Under the pieces are notes generated by a model. That model was not told the origin of the DNA, ran no database searches, and was given only the letters and a program-made list of their open reading frames with translations. 64,000 nt of DNA from Melitaea cinxia (taxonomy: Eukaryota; Arthropoda; Insecta; Lepidoptera; Nymphalidae). The first letter of the stretch is position 1. Each line of letters begins with the position of its first letter. The stretch covers positions 2,673,501 through 2,737,500 of the forward strand of contig NC_059409.1 of the NCBI RefSeq assembly GCF_905220565.1, read 5' to 3'. Below, in pieces: positions 54,576 through 64,000 of this stretch. The position numbers and the translations under genes were made by a program.

Positions 54576-55144
54576 AAAAAAACCATCTTTTTTTAGCTTA
54601 AATATTTTTCCGAAAATTTCCAAAAATATCGGAAGAAGTCGCCAGGAGTACATAGTTATCAATCGAATAACTTCGAAACAAAAATAACAAATTCGAAAAT
54701 TCGACCAAATCAAAATTCAATTTAATCAACGTTTTCAAAGTAAAATTTCTAAACAAGAAACTCCTTAATGGCTCAACAAATGGGTACAAAAAATAACAGA
54801 ACAGAGTTAAGTCATCGTTGTAGCGATCAAAAGCTTGCGATACTGAACTTTTATGAAGAAACTTCGTAGCTGTATTCTTAGGGTTTTTATTTGTTTACAA
54901 GTGAGACAGTTTCAAACACTAACAATTTATATAGTTATAAAAAGGTAATAAAGATTACCTTGGTGAAGAAATAAAAAATGGCATAAAGTGTAATAATGTG
55001 TTCATATATTATAGAGATGGTAAATTTCTCATTTGTGGATAAATAGTTGTTTTTAGATTAATCATGGGAATCTATCCTAATATCATAAAGTTGAAGAGTT
55101 GTTTTTGTCTGTTTGCTGCTTGAAATTGTTTTCATTGTTAGATA

Positions 55145-55475
55145 GCCCGTACTGTGTGGCTACGGTACTAAAGAATATAGCCACCCCCTCTCTTCCCGTA
55201 GGTGTCGTAAGAGGCGACTAACGGATAAGACAGTTCCGCTACCACCTTGGAACTTAAAAAGGCGACCGGTGGCGGGATAACCATCTAACTGCTGGCTTTG
55301 AAATACACAGACCGAAGACGGGCAGCAGCGTCTTCGGTACGACAAAGCCAGTACTGCGGTCACCAACCCGCCTGCCCAGCGTGGTGACTATGGGCAAAAC
55401 ACATGCGCTCACATTATTTTCGGTGTAAACTTGTGGAGGCCTATGTCCAGCAGTGTACTGTATAGGCTGTAATGA
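55145..55475 (+). repeat. Interspersed repeat, family 3, nearly complete
   Basis: Plus-oriented reference copy: CGTACTGTGTGGCTACGGTA, AGGTGTCGTAAGAGGCGACT, CATCTAACTGCTGGCTTTGA, ACCCGCCTGCCCAGCGTGGT and GGAGGCCTATGTCCAGCAGT. The minus-strand 68-codon frame inside it is a shadow. Confidence 0.85.
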
Positions 55476-55599
55476 TTAGATAGCTCATTTATCGATGAAG
55501 GCTAAAATACACTATATTATCACGCTAACACTAATAGGAGCAGGGCACCAATAAAGAATGTTTAAAAATTGTTTTATTTTTTCCTTTTGATAGCTTCTC

Positions 55600-55655
55600 C
55601 AGCTAGCCAAACGTAACTATTCCACGCGGACGAAGTCGCGGGCAGATACTGGTTA
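55600..55655 (+). repeat. Helitron-like 3' end relic
   Basis: TTCCACGCGGACGAAGTCGC followed by GGGCAGATACTGGTT, an eroded ...CAGCTAGT terminus. Confidence 0.45.
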
Positions 55656-56344
55656 ATGATATTATAACGAAAGGCATGTGATGAAATTTGAAAAAAAAAT
55701 CTTTAAAAGGCTAGTAAGCGTAAAATATTTCCCAAGGAATTTTTATAAATATAATTAATTTAATTTTTATTATATTATATGATATAATAAAACTGTCTAT
55801 CTAAAAAAAATAGTGCTTATTTCCAAAATAACTTAGTAAATTAAGTTCCAATCTTTTATTCGCGGCAAGCATATCTGCCTTTTAAAAATAATACGTAGGT
55901 ATTATTAAATAGCGGACTTGTAAATGGGGTTGCCATTGTAATTATGACCATGAATTTCAAGAACCGTAATCATTATTTTAATTCCATGTATTCGTTTCAA
56001 TATAACGACAAAACGGTTCGATAGACAAATATCAGTTAATAAAAGATCAATGTATTTGTTTTAGATAAACCAATAGATTAAAAATTGGTGTTTAATAACT
56101 ACGATCTTTTACTACAGCATAAGAGATCAAGAATCCCCTTCTGCTCCAAGAAAGTCATATGAAAATAATGTGCGTCTGTTTCGACTTTAAATTCCAAAAT
56201 TCAAGATAAGACAAGAAATCATTCCGTAAAAATAAATTATAGTAAAATTCAGCCAACACACATTATTATGTTAAATATTATGGTAAAGGTAAATAAAACG
56301 TGACAATTAAAAAATTCTAAAAGTATAATTGTGTTTGATCGCAA

Positions 56345-56700
56345 ACGAAAATAAACAGACTTCAATTAGGTACATCGACAAGTACAACGCAGGTAGACGA
56401 AAATATAGTCAAGTAAATGCGCGTCGTCATCAGTAATCTTTGAGTCATCTCAAATAAATTTAAATTGGACCCATATGACCATCTTTACAATAAAAAAATA
56501 ATTTTTGAGATCGTTACACACCGTAAAAAGTTATGAGGTATATACAACGGAGGTCAACGAAAAAATAGCCAAGTAATTTACGCATTATCAAAGATAACTT
56601 AAAAAAGTACTTCTCAATTAAATTTAAATGCAATATGACACACCACTTTTCGATTTAAAAGAAATCGTGGAAATCGGACCATGGAAGTTTAAAGTTTAAA
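56345..56700 (+). mobile_element. Partial copy of the ACCGACTTCAA-terminus family
   Basis: CAGACTTCAATTAGGTACAT, AGGTAGACGAAAATATAGTC and CGTAAAAAGTTATGAGG follow the 48.7-kb element. The AGGTAGACGAAA block occurs twice (56392 and about 56545), so the copy contains an internal duplication or two nested fragments. The right end is missing. Confidence 0.6.
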
Positions 56701-56885
56701 AATTTATTACGTGCTAATTAATGTTGAAATTAATCGCCAGAGAAACAAAGAGACATGTACGATTTATGCCTGTTGGCTTCGTTATTTGTAGTGGTCCTGC
56801 TTCTCCGCGATTTCGTTGTTGTGATTCGATTTCCGCCTGAATCTGGGTCTAATATTTGTATTTAATTATTTATTATGTTTTATTT

Positions 56886-56897
56886 ATATGTAGGAAG
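56886..56897. repeat. Left copy of 12-bp target-site duplication
   Basis: ATATGTAGGAAG, identical at 57213-57224, flanks the RTE fragment. Confidence 0.9.
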
Positions 56898-57212
56898 TAA
56901 ATTAAGAAGAAGAACTAATCCGTAAGAAAACCAGGGTAACCGACATTTCTCGAAGGGTCGCACAGCTGAAGTGGCAATGGGCAGGGCACATAGCTCGAAG
57001 GACCGATGGCCGATGGGGTGGAAAGGTTCTCGAGTGGTGACCACGTACCGGGCGCCGCAGCGTTGGCAGGCCCCCCACGAGTTCGACCGACGATCTGGTC
57101 AGGGTCGCGGGAAGCCGCTGGATGAGTGCTGCACAGGACCGATCGTCGTGGAAAGCATTAGAGGAGGCTTATGCTCAGCAGCAGCCCGTGAGCTAATATG
57201 ATGATGATGATG
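56898..57212 (+). pseudogene. RTE-type LINE 3' end, 5'-truncated, with target-site duplication
   Basis: A frame from about 56921 reads RRVAQLKWQWAGHIARRTDG and then KVLEW-stop-PRTGRRSVGRP, continuing RVAGSRWMSAAQDRSSWKAL and EEAYAQQ to a TAA at 57194. This is the well-known C-terminus of RTE-group ORF2 (LKWqWAGHiaR...RW...V.EW.PR..RR..GRP). The stop at 57038 replaces a position usually coding Arg. The insert ends in (ATG)n and is bounded by perfect 12-bp duplications. The plus frame 56971-57201 is an off-frame shadow. Confidence 0.88.
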
Positions 57213-57224
57213 ATATGTAGGAAG

Positions 57225-57800
57225 GGAGGTTCACACTAGTTAATTACAATGTAAGGATACAAGATAGTTATTAGTTAATGGGGGCGAGACTAAATTCTTA
57301 GCATTCGATATATTCACCGTGTGGGTGCCGGGTCCATCATGTGGCAGAGGAAGAAACTCAGAGCAGTTCCTAGGACTCGCGACCTAGATGTAGACTTAAG
57401 GAGACTCCCTTTGAGATGCGCATCAACGCTCACTGCTCGAGTTGCCGGGGCGGCAATTATAGGCGCCTAGCGCTAGAAATTATAGATCATAATATAATAT
57501 CTAACAATTAATTCATTTTGTTCGTTTCGTTTGCACGAATTAACTATCGAAAGAATCTAGGTTAAGCTATTAAAAGGATACATCAAGTGCATCGTACCAA
57601 GCCAGAGCCATGACTGCCTTACCGCGGTTGCTTTGGACGTTTTATACACGTCAGAATGACACGAGTAATAGAATGAGTGAGGGTAGGTGAATATCGAACG
57701 ATGTGCTAAGTGGCGTGATCGGTGCCCCTGTTGTTTAAAAATCTCTAATTGTCTACGACAGGACAGGTACCGACATATATTTGTCATAAAAAATATATTT
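57225..57800. other. GC-richer unassigned segment
   Basis: Between 57290 and 57480 the sequence is unusually GC-rich (GTGTGGGTGCCGGGTCCATC, GAGTTGCCGGGGCGGCAATT, GGCGCCTAGCGC). At 57557-57787 a 76-codon minus frame begins MTNICRYLSCRRQLEIFKQQ. Neither matches anything I recognise. Both could be LINE 3' UTR remains or an exon. Confidence 0.3.
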
Positions 57801-59175
57801 GGCTATATTAACCGGTTATCAATAACACAAGCAATAAATTGCTTATCATAGGAGCAGACAACCGTGTGTGTATGGTACTACCTACTCGACTATCAAAAAC
57901 AACACTAAAGCAATAATGTATATTTAATTATTTTTCTTTGATATTTATAAATGACATCTTAAGAAATACTAGTAAGATTGTAAACACAACAAATGAACAA
58001 ACTTCGCCCTGAATTTGCTTCACGACGTTATAAAGTAACACGAACAAACATAATTTGTCGTAACTCGTAAGACATAGTCGGTGCTACGAAATTCTGAAAT
58101 CCTCACTGAAATTACTTATAAATCTGTCGCTTCTTAGATTTCGACGAGTTTAAGTGAGACTGTGTTGTGGAATAGACTGGTGTTCTCAACAGTTTGTCTA
58201 ATATAGATTATAAATTACAAAATGGTTTATAGTTTACCAATTACACATTTTTATTTTCAAAGTACTTTTTGGTATTCTAAAAAGTGTGTACTTATAAATT
58301 TAGACATTAACTTTATCAATGTCAAATAATATTAGCATGCTAATATATTGGTAGAAGATACTAAGCCTTAATAAAAGGATTAGAGGGTACTTAAAAGTTT
58401 GTCCTATACACTAAACGCATTTGTTTTATTACGAAAAGATATAAATTCTTGTCATTTTGAAAAAAAAATACATTACATAATATATTCATATTAAATATAA
58501 ATAAATCCAGTAAAATATATTTTATCTTGAAAAATGTTGTTAACCACTGGCATGGAAAGAGTATTTTAGAGCAATTTGCACGTGTGTGATATAGCTTTCC
58601 TTAGGATTCTGGGACTTACACTAAAACTCAGCTTTGGTCGGCAACGTTCTATTAGTTATCTAGGCGAGGCAAACCTAAATACAAGCACTGACCTTGTTTT
58701 TATTAAATAGTTTTTCTTCTAAACACTAATATCAAAAGAGAAAAAGTTGTTTCGTATTTTTAAAAGTTTATGAACGTCGTGCAATTATTTATATTTTTAC
58801 AATCAACATAGTTTATTTAGTGGTTTTCTAAGTGAGATTTTTTATTGTAGTAATATCGATCAATAGTACCTAAGTTGCGGGTTTTTTAAGTAGGTAGGCT
58901 CGAACTGTATTAGAAATACAGGTAAAGTTATGCTTAAGTTTGATGTGAATAACAAGGGTTAAAATAGTAAAATATGCATAAATTCTTCTGTGAAACATAC
59001 TTTAGCATATATAAATCCTATCACTTATCAAATAATCTATTAATTTTAATAAAATTGATGCTAGCTGTTACAGCGAAACTCTTTGAATTATTTTGTCATA
59101 CGTCATTTTTCTGTCAAGCTAAAAATTGAAGAGTTATTAACAGAAATCCGTACAGCGAGAACTTTGACCCAATAC
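57801..59175. other. Unassigned AT-rich sequence
   Basis: No coding or repeat signal seen. Confidence 0.45.
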
Positions 59176-59177
59176 AG

Positions 59178-59468
59178 TCTTATATATAAAAATGAATCGC
59201 AAAATGTGTTGCTAAGCGCAAAACTCAAGAACGGTTGGACCGATTTCGCTAATTCTTTTTTTAAAATGTTCCTTGAAGTACGAGGATGGTTCTTACGGAG
59301 AGAAAAATTCAAAAAAAAAAATTTAAAATTTCCTGAAAAAGTCTAAAAACAACACTTTTCTATACTCCCATACAAAAGATTTGTGATAATACTTAAAAGT
59401 CAATTTGAACTTTAATACCATACGATAAAGTTTGTGTTAGGCGATACGAAGTTCACCGGGTCAGCTAG
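59178..59468 (+). mobile_element. Non-autonomous Helitron
   Basis: Starts TCTTATATATAAAAATGAAT and ends CGAAGTTCACCGGGTCAGCTAG before host T. GTTGCTAAGCGCAAAACTCA and GGACCGATTTCGCTAATTC are typical of lepidopteran Helitrons. The base before the start is G where A is usual. The two opposing frames at 59083-59346 are shadows. Confidence 0.8.
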
Positions 59469-59735
59469 TAATATTATATTTATTATAGATGACGTTTACT
59501 TAAGGCAATTTCATTAAAAGAATAAAAAAAAGTGTACATAAAAGTAACATATTTTCTTTTTCTTAGCTAGTATATCGATAAGATTACATTTATGTAAAAT
59601 TTAAGAAATGCAGTTTTGATTGCCATATTATAATACATTTTCGAAATATTTCATCAACGCTGAAAGCAGAGCAATCACTTTTCTATATTACAGTACTTTG
59701 TTTTTTGTGTAAAGTGAAAAGGGAAGCTAGTATTG

Positions 59736-59891
59736 AGATGGCGAATACTAGCGCGACCCCATCTCGCCCCATCCAGGTGGATGACTGCACACACGTGATG
59801 GTTTTTGGTCAGTAAAAGTCTGACAAAACCTCTCCGGTGCCCCCACGCTGGAGGGGTATCCATGACGATTTTTCCCACGTAAAAAAAGGAT
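59736..59891 (+). mobile_element. 156-bp retroposed insert with 11-bp duplication and A7 tail
   Basis: AGCTAGTATTG at 59725-59735 and again at 59892-59902 bounds an insert containing GCGCGACCCCATCTCGCCCC, ACTGCACACACGTGATGG and TCCCACGTAAAAAAAGG. The A-run next to the right duplication gives a plus-strand retroposition. The sequence resembles a LINE 3' end of lepidopterans. The minus frame 59675-59878 is a shadow. Confidence 0.75.
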
Positions 59892-59904
59892 AGCTAGTAT
59901 TGTG

Positions 59905-60528
59905 TCATAAAACTATTTTTAAGCTCTGTAAGACTGTTTAGTATATGTTATCGTTAGTACTTTATTAAAATATATCGTTATGTTCAGTGTAATTAAGCAC
60001 AGCGGGCAGATTCTTATGAACTGCTAATGTCTTAGCCTGGTAATAAAATGTTACATTCTTAGTAATTAAATAATAAGAATAAAATTTATATACATATTTT
60101 TTGGTTGATAAAATACCTCGTGTACTCAATTAAATTTTTTCTTGTAGTACCCGATTTATTTGAAATGACTGTACTAAACAGTATGTAATATTTAATACAA
60201 TTTTTTTTTTATCTGTATCAGTTGACTGTTACCTAAAACGAGGGCCTTAAGTTGCTTTGATTAGAAATAGTCAACTATTTGATTATATATGATACATAAA
60301 AAAAAAATAAAAAAAACCTGACTTGTAAGTTATATTTATTTATTTTTGTTCATATTTTGTGAAATTTTATTAGATTTTACTGAGCAATAAATGTCATAAA
60401 TTTTTACGTAAGGGGTTCCATCACGTCTGTTATTACTGATAATATTATTTTGTAAATAAAGTTACACAATAATTAATATAATTATTGTACTTTTTGATAC
60501 TGTAAGACGTCGAAATACAAAAACAAAG
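59905..60528. other. Unassigned AT-rich sequence
   Basis: Nothing recognised besides A/T tracts. Confidence 0.45.
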
Positions 60529-60529
60529 A

Positions 60530-62017
60530 TGTGTGTCAGCTCCGACGCACGTCTGGAGTTTACTCGTTCAGATCGACTGTCTTAAAAGGCCCAAAAAAGG
60601 CTCACTAGTCTAAGAAAAGGATTATTACCATATCAAATCGTAAATAAACGAATCAAAGAACACCATCTATCGGAACCCAATAAATGGCTACATGACTAAA
60701 CTATTCTCATTGAATAGAAAAAAAACATTGCATTAATTATAACAAAGTGAAAAGTGAAAACATAGTTTTTGCTATTCGACGCCTAGTAAAATAACAAAGT
60801 TGAGAAAAATTGTGGAAAGTAACCATAAACATACGTTTTGTTATTTTAAGAACCGACCCTAATGGATTAAAACTAAAAAGCCAGTCTGAACTCAGCTCTT
60901 GAACTAAGTTTATACAAAAAAGGTTTTAGGACATGGCTTGCCGCACGTATGTTGGAAGTGCAAAATAAAATTAGCTTAAAATTCACATTTAGTTGAAGAC
61001 TAAATATGTCTAGGTCTTACACTTAAGCGTTCCATTTTCGTTCACAGAACAAATATTTGGAAAAATGATATCTAATATACTTAATGACTACTTAACAGTA
61101 GGATAAGCGCAATACAGAATGTTAACAAAAGGCATAAGAAATTTAGAGCTTATGGATAATAATTTCAAACTAAAGAAGCGATACTATAAAAGCAATAGAA
61201 CCAGCTGACGACCCCGCTATATCAGCCAGCCTGACTGCAATTTATGTGAAGACGAGGAGGATGCTTAGAATATGCACCAAAACTTTGCCTACCAAACCCA
61301 ACTACGTGGAGACACAACAAGGACGACGAGAATTTAACATATATTTATAATAAATATCACATTGTATGTACATTTTGATTAATATATTAAAATTGTCTTA
61401 TTCAATTTACACAATATAGTTCTTGGATTCGTAAAATATTTTCAGTTTCAGTTTCGAATGTAAGACTGAGGACACGACTTTAACATTCCTTAATGTGAAT
61501 AATTTACACTATATTCGAATTGTGTATATCATTTCCACATAGCTTTCTGCTCCAAGATTTCATTAGACATGTTCAATGCTGACACAGCGTACTGTCAACG
61601 TTTTCATGCCAAACGCCTCCAACTAAGCCGCAGAGATGTCTTATTCTCGATGTACTAAGCAACTACTCCTAATATTCATCAAATGTATTTTATAAGTAGT
61701 TTCGTTTTTAGATAATGTTTAATTTTTAACATAATTATGTACTTTTAGAGTTTACTCTTAAAGAATAGATTTTCATTTAAGACCCCCGGTATAAAAAAAA
61801 TATGACGAGCAAAATCGAACGAATGACCTCATTACTTTTTTGCTAACGCCATCTACCTCACTCTATTGAGTTCCGATAGATGGCGTTATTTGATTCGTTT
61901 ATTTGCCATTAGATATGGTATTAATATTTTTTTAGACTAGTAAGCCTTTTTTTGCTTATTAGACAGTCGATCTGAAGGAGTAAACTCGTAAAGTTATGCG
62001 TCGGAGCTGACACACAC
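60530..62017. mobile_element. 1.49-kb element with about 150-bp imperfect terminal inverted repeats
   Basis: The left end GTGTGTCAGCTCCGACGCA (60531 on) and the reverse complement of the right end (to about 62016) match. The pairing continues through GTTTACTC-TTCAGATCGACTGT, AAAAAAGGC-TACTAGTCTAA, CCATATC-AAT, AAATAAACGAATCAAA and CCATCTATCGGAAC, about 150 bases with small gaps. The 1.1-kb centre has no transposase frame. It contains a possible LINE relic at 61195-61345. It is a non-autonomous TIR element with diverged, hence old, arms. Superfamily not assigned. Confidence 0.8.
61195..61345 (+). pseudogene. Possible LINE C-terminal knuckle relic
   Basis: A frame reads RPRYISQPDCNLCEDEEDA then a stop, resembling the C-x2-C...DxEH knuckle region of R1/Jockey-type ORF2. 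Short and uncertain. Lies inside the TIR element. Confidence 0.3.
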
Positions 62018-62039
62018 ACTTTTTTAATTTTTTCTTAAT

Positions 62040-62110
62040 TTTTTGTATTTTTAGTGTGTGTGTGTTTGTGTATGTTTGTCTCTGTTGTGTGTGTGCGAGC
62101 GCGCGGTTGA
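62040..62110. repeat. GT-rich low-complexity tract
   Basis: Interrupted (GT)n from about 62054 with TTTGTCTCTGTTGTGTGTGT and GCGAGCGCGC. The 85-codon frame starting here is not supported. Confidence 0.8.
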
Positions 62111-62619
62111 GCTTGCGTTTCTGTCTGTTTTTGTTTTATTAACACCTCAATTCCAAATCGAAATGTATTTTTGTATGTATACAAATATTTCTTGTCTTGT
62201 AGTTGGTGCCATGGGTCAAACTATCATTTTAAGTATCATTTATGAGACAGACCACGACATTAAACTCAACGAAAATAATAGAAAAATAAGACCTACGCAC
62301 GGCTTGATAAAATGATTGTACAAATGGTTACGCTCTGAATTTCATACATTTAACAATATTAATTCAGTATGTTTTTTTTTTCGTCATTTCATCCACTATA
62401 TTATAATTTATTTAGAAAATAATGTAAACACTACCTTTTGATTAGTTTACATGCCCCTATATGCCCTAACAACTTTTATCAATACATTAATCTTAAAAGC
62501 TATTTGCAACCCGTCCACCCTGTTAATAATTTAATCGATGCAGTAAAATTACATTTTTGTACGGTAAAATCGTTTTTTTATCATGAAAATTGGTGTTTTG
62601 TTTTACCAATGTTTTTTTT

Positions 62620-62820
62620 TTTTTATATACAAATGGGTCGGCAAACAAGTGTACGACTCACGTGATGGTGAGCCGTTACCGTCGCTTATAGACGCTTACG
62701 ACACCAGAAGCATCGTAAGCACGTTGCCGATCTCACCTCCAATCTCCCTCAAGAAGCTCTGGTCACCTTACTAACAGGAACACAGTTTGATAGCAGTATT
62801 ATTTAGCTGTGATCTTTTAA
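62620..62820 (-). repeat. Interspersed repeat, family 2
   Basis: T-rich edge then GGGTCGGCAAACAAGTGTAC, CGTCGCTTATAGACGC, CATCGTAAGCACGTTGCCGA and TTTAGCTGTGATCTTTT. Confidence 0.82.
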
Positions 62821-62879
62821 TTAATATATAGCACGACTTACTTTTACTTTTCAATTCAATCAATATCATAAAACTACTG

Positions 62880-63010
62880 CTATCACTAAACTACTACTCT
62901 CAATTTTTTTGCCTTTTGTACATTTTTTTCTACAAATTATTGCTAATGTTGCTTGTTTATTTCATTTGTTTGGTGTACAATAAAGTTTAAATAAATAAAA
63001 TAAATAAATA
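62880..63010 (+). repeat. LINE 3' terminus with AAAT tail
   Basis: GGTGTACAATAAAGTTTAAA then (AAAT)n. The terminal block is the same as at the end of the LINE at 28.4 kb, so a severely truncated member of the same or a related family. Confidence 0.6.
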
Positions 63011-63054
63011 ATAAAAATTAGTTATGTTAATAATTTAAAAGAAAAAACGAGTGT

Positions 63055-63180
63055 ACTTTAGACCCTCTTAACTTCCGTTTGCCTCACCTGGTCACACTTA
63101 TCGCAATGCTCTCGTCACACATTCATCAGCTTGCTCTCAAATTCAATCATGCGTAAAGAAGCCTTACTTCAAAAATTAAT
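63055..63180. repeat. Interspersed repeat, GTCACGCATT / AAGCTTACTT family
   Basis: CCTCTTAACTTCCGTTTGCC, GCAATGCTCTCGTCACACAT and GCGTAAAGAAGCCTTACTTC: the inverse of 49517-49685. Confidence 0.7.
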
Positions 63181-63184
63181 AAAT

Positions 63185-63800
63185 TGTAAGCTCGTAAGGA
63201 ACAACTCGGTTCATTTAGTAATTAATAAACGTCAAATTTATGCTTGAAGTTACAATGGCTACACAAATTACAATAGAATTTCTTTTTGTCACTGAAATAT
63301 TAACTAAATTTTTTTTTGATGGATTCTTAACTGTTTGATCAACAAAATATTTGATTGATAAAAATCAGTCAAATGAATAAATTAATGTCATATTACCTTC
63401 TCCACTTGTTATTTCATGGTTGCAAGGTGTAATAGGAATTCCTTTGTGTATCGTGCGACTGAGGGCCCAGCTTGCAAGGCGTAGCGTGGCATAACTTAAG
63501 AGGCTAATCCAGGTTAACTATGGTACTATTACCTACTCACATTTTCATTACATTATACTATATTATTAACCAATGATAATAATACAGAAGTTGGTAAAAT
63601 CATTGGTTCTTATAATCACTGTAAAAAACTTTTTAATTTTAAATTAAAGTATATATAAATTAATCAATGCATCACTTTAGATTAATAGCTACCAATATTA
63701 TGAATTATTTGACTTAAAACTAAGAAGACAAAAAGATGGTTGATAGGTGTGGTTGAAATAATTACATTTATTTTTACTTTTGACAAAATTATCTTTGAAA
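63185..63800. other. Unassigned sequence
   Basis: A short GC-richer patch at about 63455-63500 (GACTGAGGGCCCAGCTTGCA) is not recognised. No gene. Confidence 0.4.
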
Positions 63801-63809
63801 TATCATCAA

Positions 63810-63950
63810 CATCATTATCATCATTTCAGCCTAATACAGTCCACTGCTGGACAAAGACCTCCAAAACTTTGCGACGAAAATGGCGTGTTGTTATGTTTGC
63901 CCATATCACCACGCTGGGCAGGCGAGTTAGTGACCTCAAGGCAAAATATG
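63810..63950 (-). repeat. Interspersed repeat, family 3, truncated
   Basis: CATCATTATCATCATTTCAG tail, CCTAATACAGTCCACTGCTG, CCACGCTGGGCAGGCGAGTT. The 5' part is missing. Confidence 0.8.
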
Positions 63951-64000
63951 TTTTAGGACAAATATTTGCTTAATCCTTGTGTATATCTTAAAAATGGATG

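Overview
The window is AT-rich, repeat-dense, gene-poor nuclear DNA from an insect, most likely a butterfly or moth. The assignment rests on the repeats: several copies of a tRNA-headed SINE, short Helitrons bounded by A|TC...CTAG|T that start with (T)CTTATATATAAAA-like or related 5' ends, a hairpin-like 414-bp element with ACCGACTTCAA termini, and two further short interspersed families. I recognise all of these as typical of Lepidoptera by pattern, not by a search. No complete host gene can be demonstrated. The window therefore looks like intergenic or intronic sequence, with at most a few isolated exon-like islands (about 11.3, 37.5 and 52.0 kb).

Layout. 0-20 kb: a 5'-truncated retroelement 3' end (0.44 kb), a 320-bp MITE (1.1 kb), SINE copies, a long compound GATA/GACA/GACG microsatellite (5.2 kb), a small hairpin element (7.1 kb), an exon-like signal-peptide ORF without ATG (11.3 kb), a decayed RTE-type LINE (14.7-15.4 kb) and a Helitron-like block with about four 282-bp tandem units (15.7-17.2 kb). 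20.4-25.4 kb: the centrepiece, a nearly full-length non-LTR retrotransposon on the minus strand with an N-terminal zinc finger, reverse transcriptase, and a C-terminal CCHC plus restriction-like endonuclease. It is split by a 2-kb palindromic insertion. 26-28.4 kb: two LINE 3' halves facing apart. 33-35.1 kb: an array of 118-bp units carrying AAGATGGCGGC/ATGGCGG motifs beside an element with perfect 178-bp inverted repeats. 36-64 kb: SINEs (one full-length with target-site duplication), Helitrons, an RTE insertion with a 12-bp duplication, and a 1.5-kb element with about 150-bp inverted repeats.

The most unusual object is the insertion at 21078-23071. Two 0.94-kb arms are almost identical inverted copies around an 88-bp spacer. 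The whole is flanked by a 12-bp target-site duplication that falls exactly where the retrotransposon reading frame is interrupted. Each arm carries a hammerhead-like motif (CTGATGA...GAAACGTC with a short flanking stem). One end has about 29 extra bases beyond the inverted repeat. These traits together suggest a non-autonomous Penelope-like element; that is an inference. The host retrotransposon is also damaged by a one-base frameshift in a run of four C (sense strand) and by Gly at the position expected for the motif A catalytic Asp.
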